64,000 nt of DNA. Origin: CAVZYN01 sp963779515 (GTDB taxonomy: Bacteria > Pseudomonadota > Alphaproteobacteria > Rhizobiales > Hyphomicrobiaceae). The notes below the pieces were generated by a model. That model did not search any database. It worked only from the letters and a program-made list of their open reading frames with translations, and was not told the origin of the DNA. Shown here piece after piece: positions 43,487 to 51,827 of the stretch; position 1 is the first letter of the stretch, and the number at the start of each line of letters is the position of its first letter. Made by a program: the position numbers and the translations under genes. The stretch covers positions 620,001 through 684,000 of the forward strand of contig CAVZYN010000002.1 in the NCBI GenBank assembly GCA_963779515.1, in the 5' to 3' direction.

Positions 43487-45715
43487 ATGTCGAATCCTTC
43501 TGACTTCGCCGGCAAGATCGGCCGCACGCGCGAGGAGTCGGTGCCGGCGTGGCCCGATCGCAAGACTGCGCGGAAGGGATCTCCCAACATTGTCATCATC
43601 TACATGGATGACCTTGGCTGGTCGGACCCAGGCTGTTTTGGATCCGAAATCGATACCCCGCATATCGATGCCCTGGCGGCGTGCGGCGTGCGCCTTACCC
43701 ACTATACGACGCACGCGATCTGCTCGCCAGCGCGCGCGGCGCTGCTAACGGGCTGCAATGCGCATGCGGTCGGCAGCGGCTGGTTGTCGAACAATCATCC
43801 GGGTTATCCAGGCTACTCAGGTGAGATCCCACTGGATGCCGCCACTTTGCCGGAGACCCTCCGGGCGGCCGGCTACGAGACCATCATGGTCGGCAAGTGG
43901 CACAACACGCCGGCTGCCGACAATGTACCGGGCGGCTCGAAGCACAACTGGCCGACCCAGCGTGGCTTCGATACGTTTTACGGCTTCATGGACGGTGAGA
44001 CGAACCACTTCTTCCCGACCCGGCTTATGCTGAACAACCAGGTGCTGCCGATCGACGAATATCCGCGCGACTATTATGCGGGCGACGACTGGATGAACCA
44101 GGGCATCCGCTTCATCAAGGATCTGCGCACGAGTGATACCGAGAAACCGTTCCTGCTCTACGTGGCCAACAACGCCGTGCATTCGCCGATCCAGGCGAAG
44201 CCCTCCGACCTCGCCAAATACAAAGGGCGTTACGACGACGGCTGGACAGCGGCGCGGCTCGCCCGACACGGGCGGCAACTCGAAATGGGCCTCACCCCTC
44301 CGGGCACTAAAATGCCGGCCTCCGATCCGCGCGCGCCGAGGTGGGAAGACACGGCCCCCGCCAACCGACCACTCTACACACGCCACATGGAGGCCTACGC
44401 CGCGATGCTCGACAACGCCGACCAGAACGTCGGCAAGCTGGTGGCGTATCTCACGGCGATTGGTGAACTTGACAATACGATCATTCTATTCTCGTCCGAC
44501 AACGGCGGCACCGATGCCGGCGGCGAACACGGCATGGTGCTCAACAACCGCCGCTATTCCGGACTGCCGGAGCGCTCAATGGAAGAAGAGCGAAGCATGG
44601 TGTCGCTGTTGGGGGGACCGCAGAGCATGTCGCTCTACCCGACGGCCTGGGGCGAGGTCTCGAACACACCATTCCCGAGCTTCAAGACATACACCGGTGG
44701 TGGCGGGCGGCGGGTGAGCTTCATTGCCTCTTGGCCTGCGCGCATCCGAGATCGCGGGACGATACGTTCCCAGTTCATGCATGTGACGGACGTGATGCCG
44801 ACGTTGCTCGATCTTGCCGGAGTGCAGCGGCTCGAGACAAACCATGGCAAACCCGCGCTGCCATTTGACGGCATGAGTTGCGCCCGCATGTTCCTCGAGG
44901 GTGAGGCCTCGCCTCGGATTGAGCAGTATTACGAGTGCTGGTCCAACCGCGCGTACTACCGTAACGGCTGGCTCGCGCGCTCGCTGCAAGTGCGTGGCGC
45001 GCCGATCAACATGGACAACTGGACACTGCACAATCTGGGCGAGGACTTTTCCGAGTCGACCGATCTCGCAAACAAGTACCCCCAAAAACTCAAAGAACTT
45101 GTCGAAGCCTTTGATGGCGCGGCGTGGAAGCACTTCGTCTATCCGCTCGACAATAGGTCGCGACCGGGAAAATTCAGTGACGTTCCGCAATGGATGCGGG
45201 AGCGGGCGAACGAAGCGAAACGCCTGCTACCGGGCGCGCAGACGGCGCATCGCACCGATATTCTGCCGCTGGTTGGCAATCGCAGTTTCCGCATCCGCGT
45301 GCGCTTCGAGCAACGACCGGGCGACGAAGGTATCCTCTGGGCGCTCGGCGACACGACGGCGGGCATGGTCATGTACGTCGAGGCGGACCGCCTCAACTTT
45401 CATTACAACGGCTTCGGAGCGTCGACGAACTTCGTGCCGGTACCGTTGCTGGTTGGCGCCCACGAGGCGACGATCGACTACGAGGCACTCGGGCAGCGTC
45501 GCGGACGCGGTCGCTTGCTTGTTGATAGCGCCGAGAGGATCGGTTGGATCGAGCTGTCACCCACGCTCATGCTCGGGCCGTTCGAGGGCATGGATGTCGG
45601 GGTCGATCGCCGCGCGCCGGTTTATTGGGAACTCTACGAACGCCACGGGAGCTATCCATACAAGGGCCGCATCGTGGACGTCTTGATCGAACCGGGCGAA
45701 CGCGCAATCGTTTAA
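43487..45715 (+). CDS. Type I (formylglycine) sulfatase, arylsulfatase-like, without signal peptide
   Basis: A 742-residue sulfatase of the large AtsA-like class (SNPSDFAGKIGRTREESVPA start). The metal site begins YMDDLGWSDPGCFGS, and the modification motif Cys79-Ser-Pro-Ala-Arg (HAICSPARAALLTG) is intact, so the cysteine can become formylglycine. GKWHN and SSDNGGTDAGGEHG complete the active site. The last 150 residues form a beta-sandwich-like tail (FRIRVRFEQRPGDEGILWAL). No export signal is seen, implying a cytoplasmic enzyme acting on an imported sulfate ester. The maturation enzyme is not in the window. ATG 43487 follows AGGAAG. Confidence 0.9.
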   Translation: MSNPSDFAGKIGRTREESVPAWPDRKTARKGSPNIVIIYMDDLGWSDPGCFGSEIDTPHIDALAACGVRLTHYTTHAICSPARAALLTGCNAHAVGSGWLSNNHPGYPGYSGEIPLDAATLPETLRAAGYETIMVGKWHNTPAADNVPGGSKHNWPTQRGFDTFYGFMDGETNHFFPTRLMLNNQVLPIDEYPRDYYAGDDWMNQGIRFIKDLRTSDTEKPFLLYVANNAVHSPIQAKPSDLAKYKGRYDDGWTAARLARHGRQLEMGLTPPGTKMPASDPRAPRWEDTAPANRPLYTRHMEAYAAMLDNADQNVGKLVAYLTAIGELDNTIILFSSDNGGTDAGGEHGMVLNNRRYSGLPERSMEEERSMVSLLGGPQSMSLYPTAWGEVSNTPFPSFKTYTGGGGRRVSFIASWPARIRDRGTIRSQFMHVTDVMPTLLDLAGVQRLETNHGKPALPFDGMSCARMFLEGEASPRIEQYYECWSNRAYYRNGWLARSLQVRGAPINMDNWTLHNLGEDFSESTDLANKYPQKLKELVEAFDGAAWKHFVYPLDNRSRPGKFSDVPQWMRERANEAKRLLPGAQTAHRTDILPLVGNRSFRIRVRFEQRPGDEGILWALGDTTAGMVMYVEADRLNFHYNGFGASTNFVPVPLLVGAHEATIDYEALGQRRGRGRLLVDSAERIGWIELSPTLMLGPFEGMDVGVDRRAPVYWELYERHGSYPYKGRIVDVLIEPGERAIV

Positions 45716-45799
45716 TGGAGATGGAGGACGATCTGTGATTGCTGCGCCGCCGTGTAGAGGGCGATCATGCGGAAGTGACATTCGGTGCTGAAGTCGTCG

Positions 45800-47002
45800 T
45801 CAGTATTGGAACAGCGGCGCCGGATCGGGTGTGTAGCGCGCGAGCTTGTCGCGATCGATCACGGCGCCGATTCCAGGCGCGGATGGAATGGTCAATTCGC
45901 CCACGGTGTCGAGCGTGAACGGCTCTGCCAGGATGCCATCGACATAAGCGCTGCCACCGATGAATTCGACCAGGTCGGCATCCGGGAACGCCGATGCGAG
46001 CTGCAGATCCGCTGCCACCCCCAGTGCCGTATTCCACCCGTGGCCGATGTACTTGACGCCGAAGTCGCTCGCCATCCAGGCGATGCGGCGTTGTTCAGCG
46101 ATGCCGCCGACCTTGGTCACGTCCGGCTGGACAATGTCGAAGGCGCCGCGCATCAGCCAGGGAAGGAACGTCTGCCGCCGCGTCAAGACTTCGCCACCCG
46201 CGATCGGGACGGGACTGACGCGGCGCAGGTGGCAATAATCCTCGATCGCGTCCGGCTTCAACGCCTCCTCGAACCAGCCGACGTCGTAGTCCTTCAACAT
46301 TTCGGCGGTGCGCATCGCCCACTTCAAGCCGTGCGGCCAGTGCGCGTCGCTTGCACCCGCATCAACGAACAGTTTCGAACCCACCCCGATGCCCTCGCGC
46401 GCCGCCCTGACGATCGCTTCGTCGAGCTTGGTATCCATCGCGCGCCCGAACGGCCCCCACCCAATCTTGAACGCGCGGAACCCTCTCGCGTGGTAGCTGG
46501 CGACGACGTCGCGCATCTTCGCTGGCTCCTCCATCAGCAGCGAGCAATAAGGTTTCACCTTGCGCCGATAGACGCCGCCGAGCAGTTGCCCGACCGGCAA
46601 ACCGGTCGCCTTGCCGAGAATGTCCCACAGCGCGATGTCTATGCCGCTGATCGTGTGGGTCAGTGTGCCGCCGCGGCCCATCCAGAACGTGTTCTGGTGC
46701 AGCTTCTCCGCGACTCGCTCCGGCTCCAGCGCATTCTCCCCGATCACCAGGGGCTTCAGTACCTCGATACCGGCCTGCACCAACCGGCCGTCCGTGAACA
46801 CACTGCCGAAGCCGGTGATGCCGGCATCTGTGTGCACCGCAACTATCGCGTGGATCGAATCCTCCGGCTTGATCTCCGCCGACCAGCCGCCCTTCGGGCT
46901 CTCCCCGAACAGCGGCGCGGCGGCCACCGCACGAATCTTCATCGGCGGCAGGGCCGGCCGACCCGCCGCTGTTTTGCTGTCAGATTTGGGCTTAGCTGCC
47001 AT
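45800..47002 (-). CDS. Mandelate racemase/muconate lactonizing enzyme family protein
   Basis: A 400-residue enolase-superfamily enzyme. MKIRAVAAAPLFGESPKGGW begins the capping domain. The barrel has FKIGWGPFG, VDAGASDAHWP, WFEEALKPDAIEDY, IAGGEVLTR, QPDVTKVGGI and KYIGHGWNTALG, i.e. three metal ligands and the Asp-His dyad. The first barrel lysine pair is K-x-G rather than K-x-K, as in the related gene at 49680 (AKFGWGPIG), so these two form one subfamily. ATG 47002 has GGAG upstream. It is divergent from the deacylase gene across 128 bases. Confidence 0.88.
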   Translation of the reverse strand: MAAKPKSDSKTAAGRPALPPMKIRAVAAAPLFGESPKGGWSAEIKPEDSIHAIVAVHTDAGITGFGSVFTDGRLVQAGIEVLKPLVIGENALEPERVAEKLHQNTFWMGRGGTLTHTISGIDIALWDILGKATGLPVGQLLGGVYRRKVKPYCSLLMEEPAKMRDVVASYHARGFRAFKIGWGPFGRAMDTKLDEAIVRAAREGIGVGSKLFVDAGASDAHWPHGLKWAMRTAEMLKDYDVGWFEEALKPDAIEDYCHLRRVSPVPIAGGEVLTRRQTFLPWLMRGAFDIVQPDVTKVGGIAEQRRIAWMASDFGVKYIGHGWNTALGVAADLQLASAFPDADLVEFIGGSAYVDGILAEPFTLDTVGELTIPSAPGIGAVIDRDKLARYTPDPAPLFQY

Positions 47003-47130
47003 GCTCTCCACTCCCCTGCGGACAGCGCATGCCCGCGCTGCAGTCCGAAGACTGTTCTCGATGGCGCATCCTGCTTGACCGCCAAGCCGATGCCAACCCA
47101 CCATGACGTGGTTCGCAAGAGGGTGACGAC

Positions 47131-48168
47131 ATGGCCGAAACCGTCAAGAGCCGGGTCCACTGCGAGATCGACTTCGACAGGGCCGGGCGGCAAGCCGGCT
47201 ATCTGCGCGCGCCACTGTCGCGCAACACGTCCGGTTGGGGGACCATCGAGATCCCGATCGTCGTCATAAAGAATGGCAAGGGCCCGACTGTATTGTTCAC
47301 CGGCGGCATCCATGGCGACGAGTACGAGGGTCCGATCGCCATCTCGAAACTCGCGCGCGCACTCGACCCGAAGAAGATCCAGGGCCGCATCATCATGCTG
47401 CCCGCTTTCAATATCCCTGCCGTGCTCAACGACACGCGGCTGTCGCCGATCGACAACCGCGACATCAATCGCTGCTTCCCGGGCCATGCCCGCGGCACCT
47501 TCTCGGAAATGATCGCGCACTTCCTCGACAGCGTGATCCTGCCGCTCGTCGACATCTCCGTCGACCTGCACACCGCCGGTCATTCCATGGAAGCCGCGCT
47601 CTCGACCAACATGCACTATGTCGACGACAAGCGGATCATGGAAAAGACGCTCGCCATCGCCGCGGCCTTCGGCGCGCCCTACAACGTCACCTTCTGGGGC
47701 GTGGACGAGGGCGCCACGTTGACGTCTGCAGTCGAGCGGCGCGGCATCATCTCGGTCGGCACGGAACTCGGCGGCTGGGGCCGCGTCAATGTCGAAGGTG
47801 TGCGCATCGCCGAACGCGGCCTTACCAACGTCTTGAAACAGTGCGGCCTGATGGAGGGCAAGCCCGACACGCGCCAGCGCGACGGCTCGCCATCGACACG
47901 ACAGATGATGGTAAAGGATCCGCGCGGCTACGTGTTCGCCCGCGCCAACGCAACCTACGAACCCTGCCATCTTGGGGGCGAGACCGTGAAGGCCGGCGAC
48001 CTCGCCGGGCGCCTGCACTTCGTCGAGGACGTCGACCGCGATCCGGTCGAACTCCACTACGGCATGTCCGGCATGCTTTGGATGGCGGCCGGCCCCGGAC
48101 GCGTCCAGCGGGGCGATTGCGTCGGCGTCGTCATGCAGGACTACGACGCCAAGCTCGCCGCGCGTTGA
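47131..48168 (+). CDS. Succinylglutamate desuccinylase/aspartoacylase-family deacylase (DoeB-like)
   Basis: A 345-residue zinc carboxypeptidase-fold amidohydrolase. Zinc ligands are visible in FTGGIHGDEYEGPIA (His, Glu) and VDLHTAGHSM (His), with NRDINRCFPG as the substrate-carboxylate arginine motif. Members remove an acyl group from N-acyl amino acids, for example N-acetyl-diaminobutyrate in ectoine breakdown or succinylglutamate. GAGGGTGACGAC precedes ATG 47131. It is followed after 11 bases by the M81 peptidase gene, indicating a two-step hydrolysis of an amide-linked substrate. Confidence 0.9.
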   Translation: MAETVKSRVHCEIDFDRAGRQAGYLRAPLSRNTSGWGTIEIPIVVIKNGKGPTVLFTGGIHGDEYEGPIAISKLARALDPKKIQGRIIMLPAFNIPAVLNDTRLSPIDNRDINRCFPGHARGTFSEMIAHFLDSVILPLVDISVDLHTAGHSMEAALSTNMHYVDDKRIMEKTLAIAAAFGAPYNVTFWGVDEGATLTSAVERRGIISVGTELGGWGRVNVEGVRIAERGLTNVLKQCGLMEGKPDTRQRDGSPSTRQMMVKDPRGYVFARANATYEPCHLGGETVKAGDLAGRLHFVEDVDRDPVELHYGMSGMLWMAAGPGRVQRGDCVGVVMQDYDAKLAAR

Positions 48169-48179
48169 GGGAGATGGCC

Positions 48180-49667
48180 ATGCCCCGCGTTCTGATCGCC
48201 GAGTGCAACCAGGAAATCTCTTCGTTCAATCCGCTGCCCTCGGGCTACGACGACTTCCGCATCGTCCATGGCCGCGCGCTTCTCGCCAATCGAGGACTGA
48301 ATACCGCCATCGGCGGCGCGCTCGCCGTATTCGAGGCGCAAGACGTCGAGGTCGTGCCGACCATCAGCGCCGGTGCGCCGAGCGCCGGAATACTCGCAAC
48401 CCACGGCTGGCAGCGCCTCTCGCGCGACGTGCTCGGCGCCATCGAGCCGCACGTCGCCACCGTCGATGCCGTATATTTCTCGCTGCACGGCGCCATGGGC
48501 GCCATTGGCGAACTCGATCCGGAAGGCTATCTGCTTCAGGAAACGCGGCGCATGCTCGGCCCAGAGAAGCCGATCGTAATCTCGCTCGACCTGCACGGCA
48601 TCTGCACCGAACGCATGCTGCACCAGATCGACGGCTTTGCCATCTATTACACCTACCCGCATGTCGACTTCGCAGACACCGGCCGGCGCGCGGCCGAAAC
48701 GCTGCTGCGCATTCTCCGCCACAAGCTGAAGCCCGTCACCGCGCGCGTCGTCATCCCGGCCCTAGTACGCGGCGATGAACTCATCACCAAGACCGGCTGC
48801 TACGGCGACGTTCTGGGCGAGGCACGACGGCTTGAACGTGACGGCCTCGCACTCGCGGCGGGCGTCATGATCGGCAACCCTTTCACCGACGTGCCGGAAC
48901 TCTGCTCCCAGGCACTCGTATGCGTCGAGCAGGACGATGCGTTCGCCGCACGCGAGGCCGAACGCCTAGCCGCCCAGTTCTGGCCGAACCGACATCGCAT
49001 GCAGGGTAAGCTCATCGCGCTCGACCGCGCCATCGCCCAGGCGCGCAACATGACGGGGCCGGTGATCTTCACCGACGCAGCGGACGCGACCTCGTCCGGT
49101 GCCTCGGGCGACTCCAACGCCATACTGAAGGCGTTGCTGGAGGCGCGCTACACCAAGCGCGTGCTACTGCCGATCGTCGATCCGGCGGCAGCAGCGGTTG
49201 CGGGGAAAGCTGGCATCGGCGCTGAGATCACCGTCCCGCTCGGCGGCGCCCACGATACCAAGCGCTTCACGCCCGTCACAGTCACCGGCACGGTCGAGAG
49301 CCTCTCACGCGGTCGCGCCATTCTCGAAACCATGGGCCGCCCGATCGATTCCGGCGCGACCGCGGTCCTGCAGGCCGCCAACTTCACCATCGTGATCATG
49401 AGCAAGCCAGCGTTCTTGTTCGACCGCGCGATCTTCTATGCCAACGGCTGCGATCCGAAGCGCTACGACCTCATCGTCGTGAAGTCGCCGCACACCGAGT
49501 TCCACATGTTCGAGCAGTGGACGGAAAAGAACTTCAATATCGACGCCCCCGGCTCGACCAGCGCCGACCTGAAAAATCTCGGCCACACCAACTGCCAGCG
49601 ACCGATGTTCCCCCTCGATGGTGATCTCGACTTCCAACCGAGGGCGATGCACTATCGGCGTCGCTAA
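48180..49667 (+). CDS. M81-family metallopeptidase (MlrC-like)
   Basis: A 495-residue protein of the MlrC family, named for the enzyme that cleaves linearised microcystin. N-terminal VLIAECNQEISSFNPLPSGY, FSLHGAMGAIGELDPEGYLL, SLDLHGICTERML and YYTYPHVDFADTGRRAAETL carry the conserved Asp/His zinc ligands. The C-terminal domain has IFTDAADATSSGASGDSNAI. GAGGGAG lies six bases before ATG 48180; ATG 48174 is a weaker alternative. Most members have unknown substrates. In this context it may hydrolyse an amide or ester of an amino-acid derivative together with the deacylase. Confidence 0.88.
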   Translation: MPRVLIAECNQEISSFNPLPSGYDDFRIVHGRALLANRGLNTAIGGALAVFEAQDVEVVPTISAGAPSAGILATHGWQRLSRDVLGAIEPHVATVDAVYFSLHGAMGAIGELDPEGYLLQETRRMLGPEKPIVISLDLHGICTERMLHQIDGFAIYYTYPHVDFADTGRRAAETLLRILRHKLKPVTARVVIPALVRGDELITKTGCYGDVLGEARRLERDGLALAAGVMIGNPFTDVPELCSQALVCVEQDDAFAAREAERLAAQFWPNRHRMQGKLIALDRAIAQARNMTGPVIFTDAADATSSGASGDSNAILKALLEARYTKRVLLPIVDPAAAAVAGKAGIGAEITVPLGGAHDTKRFTPVTVTGTVESLSRGRAILETMGRPIDSGATAVLQAANFTIVIMSKPAFLFDRAIFYANGCDPKRYDLIVVKSPHTEFHMFEQWTEKNFNIDAPGSTSADLKNLGHTNCQRPMFPLDGDLDFQPRAMHYRRR

Positions 49668-49679
49668 CCCCGGCGGAGC

Positions 49680-50861
49680 ATGCCCGTGAAAATCGAAGCG
49701 GTCGATTTCTTCTATGTCTCCATGCCGGTCGTCACGACCGAGGCGGACGGCAGCCAGGATGCGCTGCTCGTGCGCGTGCGCTCCGGCCAGCACGAAGGCT
49801 GGGGCGAATGCGAGGCAGCGCCGTTGCCCTCGATCGCCGCGTTCGTCTGCCCCATGTCACACGGCGTCTGCCGGCCAGTCGGTGACTCGATTCTCGGCCA
49901 GGCATTGAACGGCCCCGACGACATCGCCCGCATGTCGAAACAGGTCGCCTACGACAGCATGGACCTCTTGCAGGCCGCCCACACCATGTCCGGCGTCGAG
50001 ATGGCCATGTGGGACCTGCTCGGCCGCGCGCAAGGTGAGCCCGTATGGAAGCTGCTCGGCTACAAGCGTTCCGCTGCCAAAGTGCCCTATGCCTCGCGCC
50101 TGTTCGGCGACACGCCACAGGACACCCTCGCCATTGCAAAAAAGTCCATCGCCGATGGCTTCAAGGCGGCCAAGTTCGGCTGGGGCCCGATCGGTCGCAG
50201 CAGCGCCAAGGAGGACGCCGATCACTTCGCAGCCGCGCGCGAAGGCCTCGGCAACGACGGCATCCTGCTGGTGGACGTCGGTCAGATCTTTATCGAGGAC
50301 GTGGCGCGCGCGGCGGAGCGCCTGCCTGCGCTCGAAGCGGCCGGCGCCGTCTGGCTCGAAGAGCCCTTCGCCGCCGCCGCCTACGAAGCGTACGGCGCGT
50401 TGGCGAAGAAAAGCGGCAAGGTCAAACTCGCCGGCGGCGAGGGCGCCCACGACACGCACATGGCACGCCACCTGATCGACTACGGCGGCGTCGGCTTCGT
50501 GCAGATCGATTGTGGGCGCATCGGCGGCATCGGTCCGGCCAAACGGGTGGCCGACTACGCGGCGGCACGCGGCGTCACCTACGTCAACCACACCTTCACG
50601 TCGCATCTCGCCTTGTCGGCCTCGCTCCAGCCCTACGCCGGCCTCGCCGATCACCGCATCTGCGAATATCCGGCCGCGCCGAAGCCGGTCGCCACCGCCT
50701 TCGTCGCAACGCCCCTGAAACGCGACGCCAACGGCGAACTCGCTGCACCAGACGCGCCAGGCCTCGGCGTCGAGATCAACCATGCGGGCCTGAAGAAGTA
50801 CCTGCTCGACGTCGACATCACGGTCGCAGGCAAGACACTGTACCGCACGCCGACACTCTGA
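49680..50861 (+). CDS. Mandelate racemase/muconate lactonizing enzyme family protein
   Basis: A 393-residue enolase-superfamily enzyme, intact. KIEAVDFFYVSMPVVTTEAD opens the cap domain. The barrel has AKFGWGPIGRSS, LVDVGQIF, WLEEPFAAAAYEAY, LAGGEGAHD, QIDCGRIGGIGP and YVNHTFTSH, so two of the three classical metal-ligand positions and the His are clear, while one ligand region (VDVGQ) is unusual. ATG 49680 is 12 bases after the M81 stop; GTG 49686 has better spacing to GGCGGAG. It is closest to the enzyme at 45800 among the four in this window. Confidence 0.86.
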   Translation: MPVKIEAVDFFYVSMPVVTTEADGSQDALLVRVRSGQHEGWGECEAAPLPSIAAFVCPMSHGVCRPVGDSILGQALNGPDDIARMSKQVAYDSMDLLQAAHTMSGVEMAMWDLLGRAQGEPVWKLLGYKRSAAKVPYASRLFGDTPQDTLAIAKKSIADGFKAAKFGWGPIGRSSAKEDADHFAAAREGLGNDGILLVDVGQIFIEDVARAAERLPALEAAGAVWLEEPFAAAAYEAYGALAKKSGKVKLAGGEGAHDTHMARHLIDYGGVGFVQIDCGRIGGIGPAKRVADYAAARGVTYVNHTFTSHLALSASLQPYAGLADHRICEYPAAPKPVATAFVATPLKRDANGELAAPDAPGLGVEINHAGLKKYLLDVDITVAGKTLYRTPTL

Positions 50862-50898
50862 TCGCGACGCCAGGCCGAGCAAACACCCGCCGTCTATT

Positions 50899-50915
50899 CA
50901 CGGCACTTCGCCGTG
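50899..50915. terminator. Hairpin in a convergent gap
   Basis: CACGGC (50899-50904) pairs with GCCGTG (50910-50915) over a five-base loop, between the convergent enolase-family and aldolase genes. No T-run, so weak as an intrinsic terminator. Confidence 0.35.
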
Positions 50916-50984
50916 CTCGGCCAGCTGATCGTCGCCCATTATCAACGCCTCTGCACCGCCAACTGGCGGCGCCACGTGCGGCCG

Positions 50985-51734
50985 TCAGGTGGCGTAGTCC
51001 GGCTCGTCGCGATCGAGAATGCGTTTGTAGGCGGCGAACTCGAGATGTGTGTCCCAGCGTTCGCTGAGCGGTCCGTAGTGATGTTTGCGCATGCTGTCCG
51101 GCAGCTGCCGCAAGGGACGGCCGTGGGCCCGCGCGATCGTCTGCCACATAGCGGAGCGCTCCACGGCGGCCATCTCGCAGAAGGCATCGGCCACCGTGCC
51201 ACCGACCGTGGTCAGGCCGTGGCTGCCCATGATCAGCGCGGTCTTCTTGCCGAGCGTGCGCGCGATCCGGTCTCCCTCGCTTTCGTCCAGTACCGAGCCG
51301 TTCATGGCGTCGTCGTAGGCCGTCCGGTCGTCCAGCGTCAGATCGTTGAAGTGCGACATCTGCAGCCGCCCGCCATCCACCAGCGATACTGCGGTGCAAT
51401 AAGGCGGGTGGGTGTGCAGCACCACCTGCGCCTGCGGATGCATCAGGTGGATGCGTGAATGAATGAAGTGCGCGACCTCGCGCAGCTCGCCCTCGCCCGA
51501 GATCACCTTGCCATGCAGATCGCACACCAGCAGGTCGCTGGCGCGCAGTTCATTGAATATCATGCCGCGCGGATTGATCAGCATGTTCTCTGTGCCGGGG
51601 ATCATCGCGCTGTTGTGGTTGCCGATCCCTTCGTTCCATTTCTCACGCGCCGAAAGGCGGAACGTCGCCGCGAGGTCGACCCGCAGTGCCCATTCGGCGG
51701 CATCCCTGCTCTTCAATGAGTGCAATTGCGCCAC
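50985..51734 (-). CDS. Class II aldolase/adducin-family protein
   Basis: A 249-residue zinc enzyme of the fuculose-phosphate aldolase/adducin-like fold. Zinc ligands are in VVLHTHPPYCTAV and IMGSHGLTTVGG. LLVCDLHGKVISGE and FHSRIHLMHP-like FIHSRIHLMHPQ are standard. It has no ATG in the conserved region: the start is GTG 51734, preceded by GGGAGGAAGCT. Such proteins cleave a sugar phosphate or decarboxylate/isomerise a sugar acid, or are uncharacterised homologues. It is divergent from the peptide ABC transporter genes (93-base gap). Confidence 0.87.
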   Translation of the reverse strand: MAQLHSLKSRDAAEWALRVDLAATFRLSAREKWNEGIGNHNSAMIPGTENMLINPRGMIFNELRASDLLVCDLHGKVISGEGELREVAHFIHSRIHLMHPQAQVVLHTHPPYCTAVSLVDGGRLQMSHFNDLTLDDRTAYDDAMNGSVLDESEGDRIARTLGKKTALIMGSHGLTTVGGTVADAFCEMAAVERSAMWQTIARAHGRPLRQLPDSMRKHHYGPLSERWDTHLEFAAYKRILDRDEPDYAT

Positions 51735-51827
51735 AGCTTCCTCCCGTGTCAGTCTCAAACTGGAGCCATGCTCCCATCGATCGGAGAAGACTGCAGCTGT
51801 CCTGACTATGTCTAGGCGAGGTTCAAC

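Noticed and set aside
47235..48173. Long N-terminal extension making the M81 peptidase 810 residues
   Set aside because: It runs out of frame through the whole deacylase gene and is low-complexity. GAGGGAG before ATG 48180 marks the true start.
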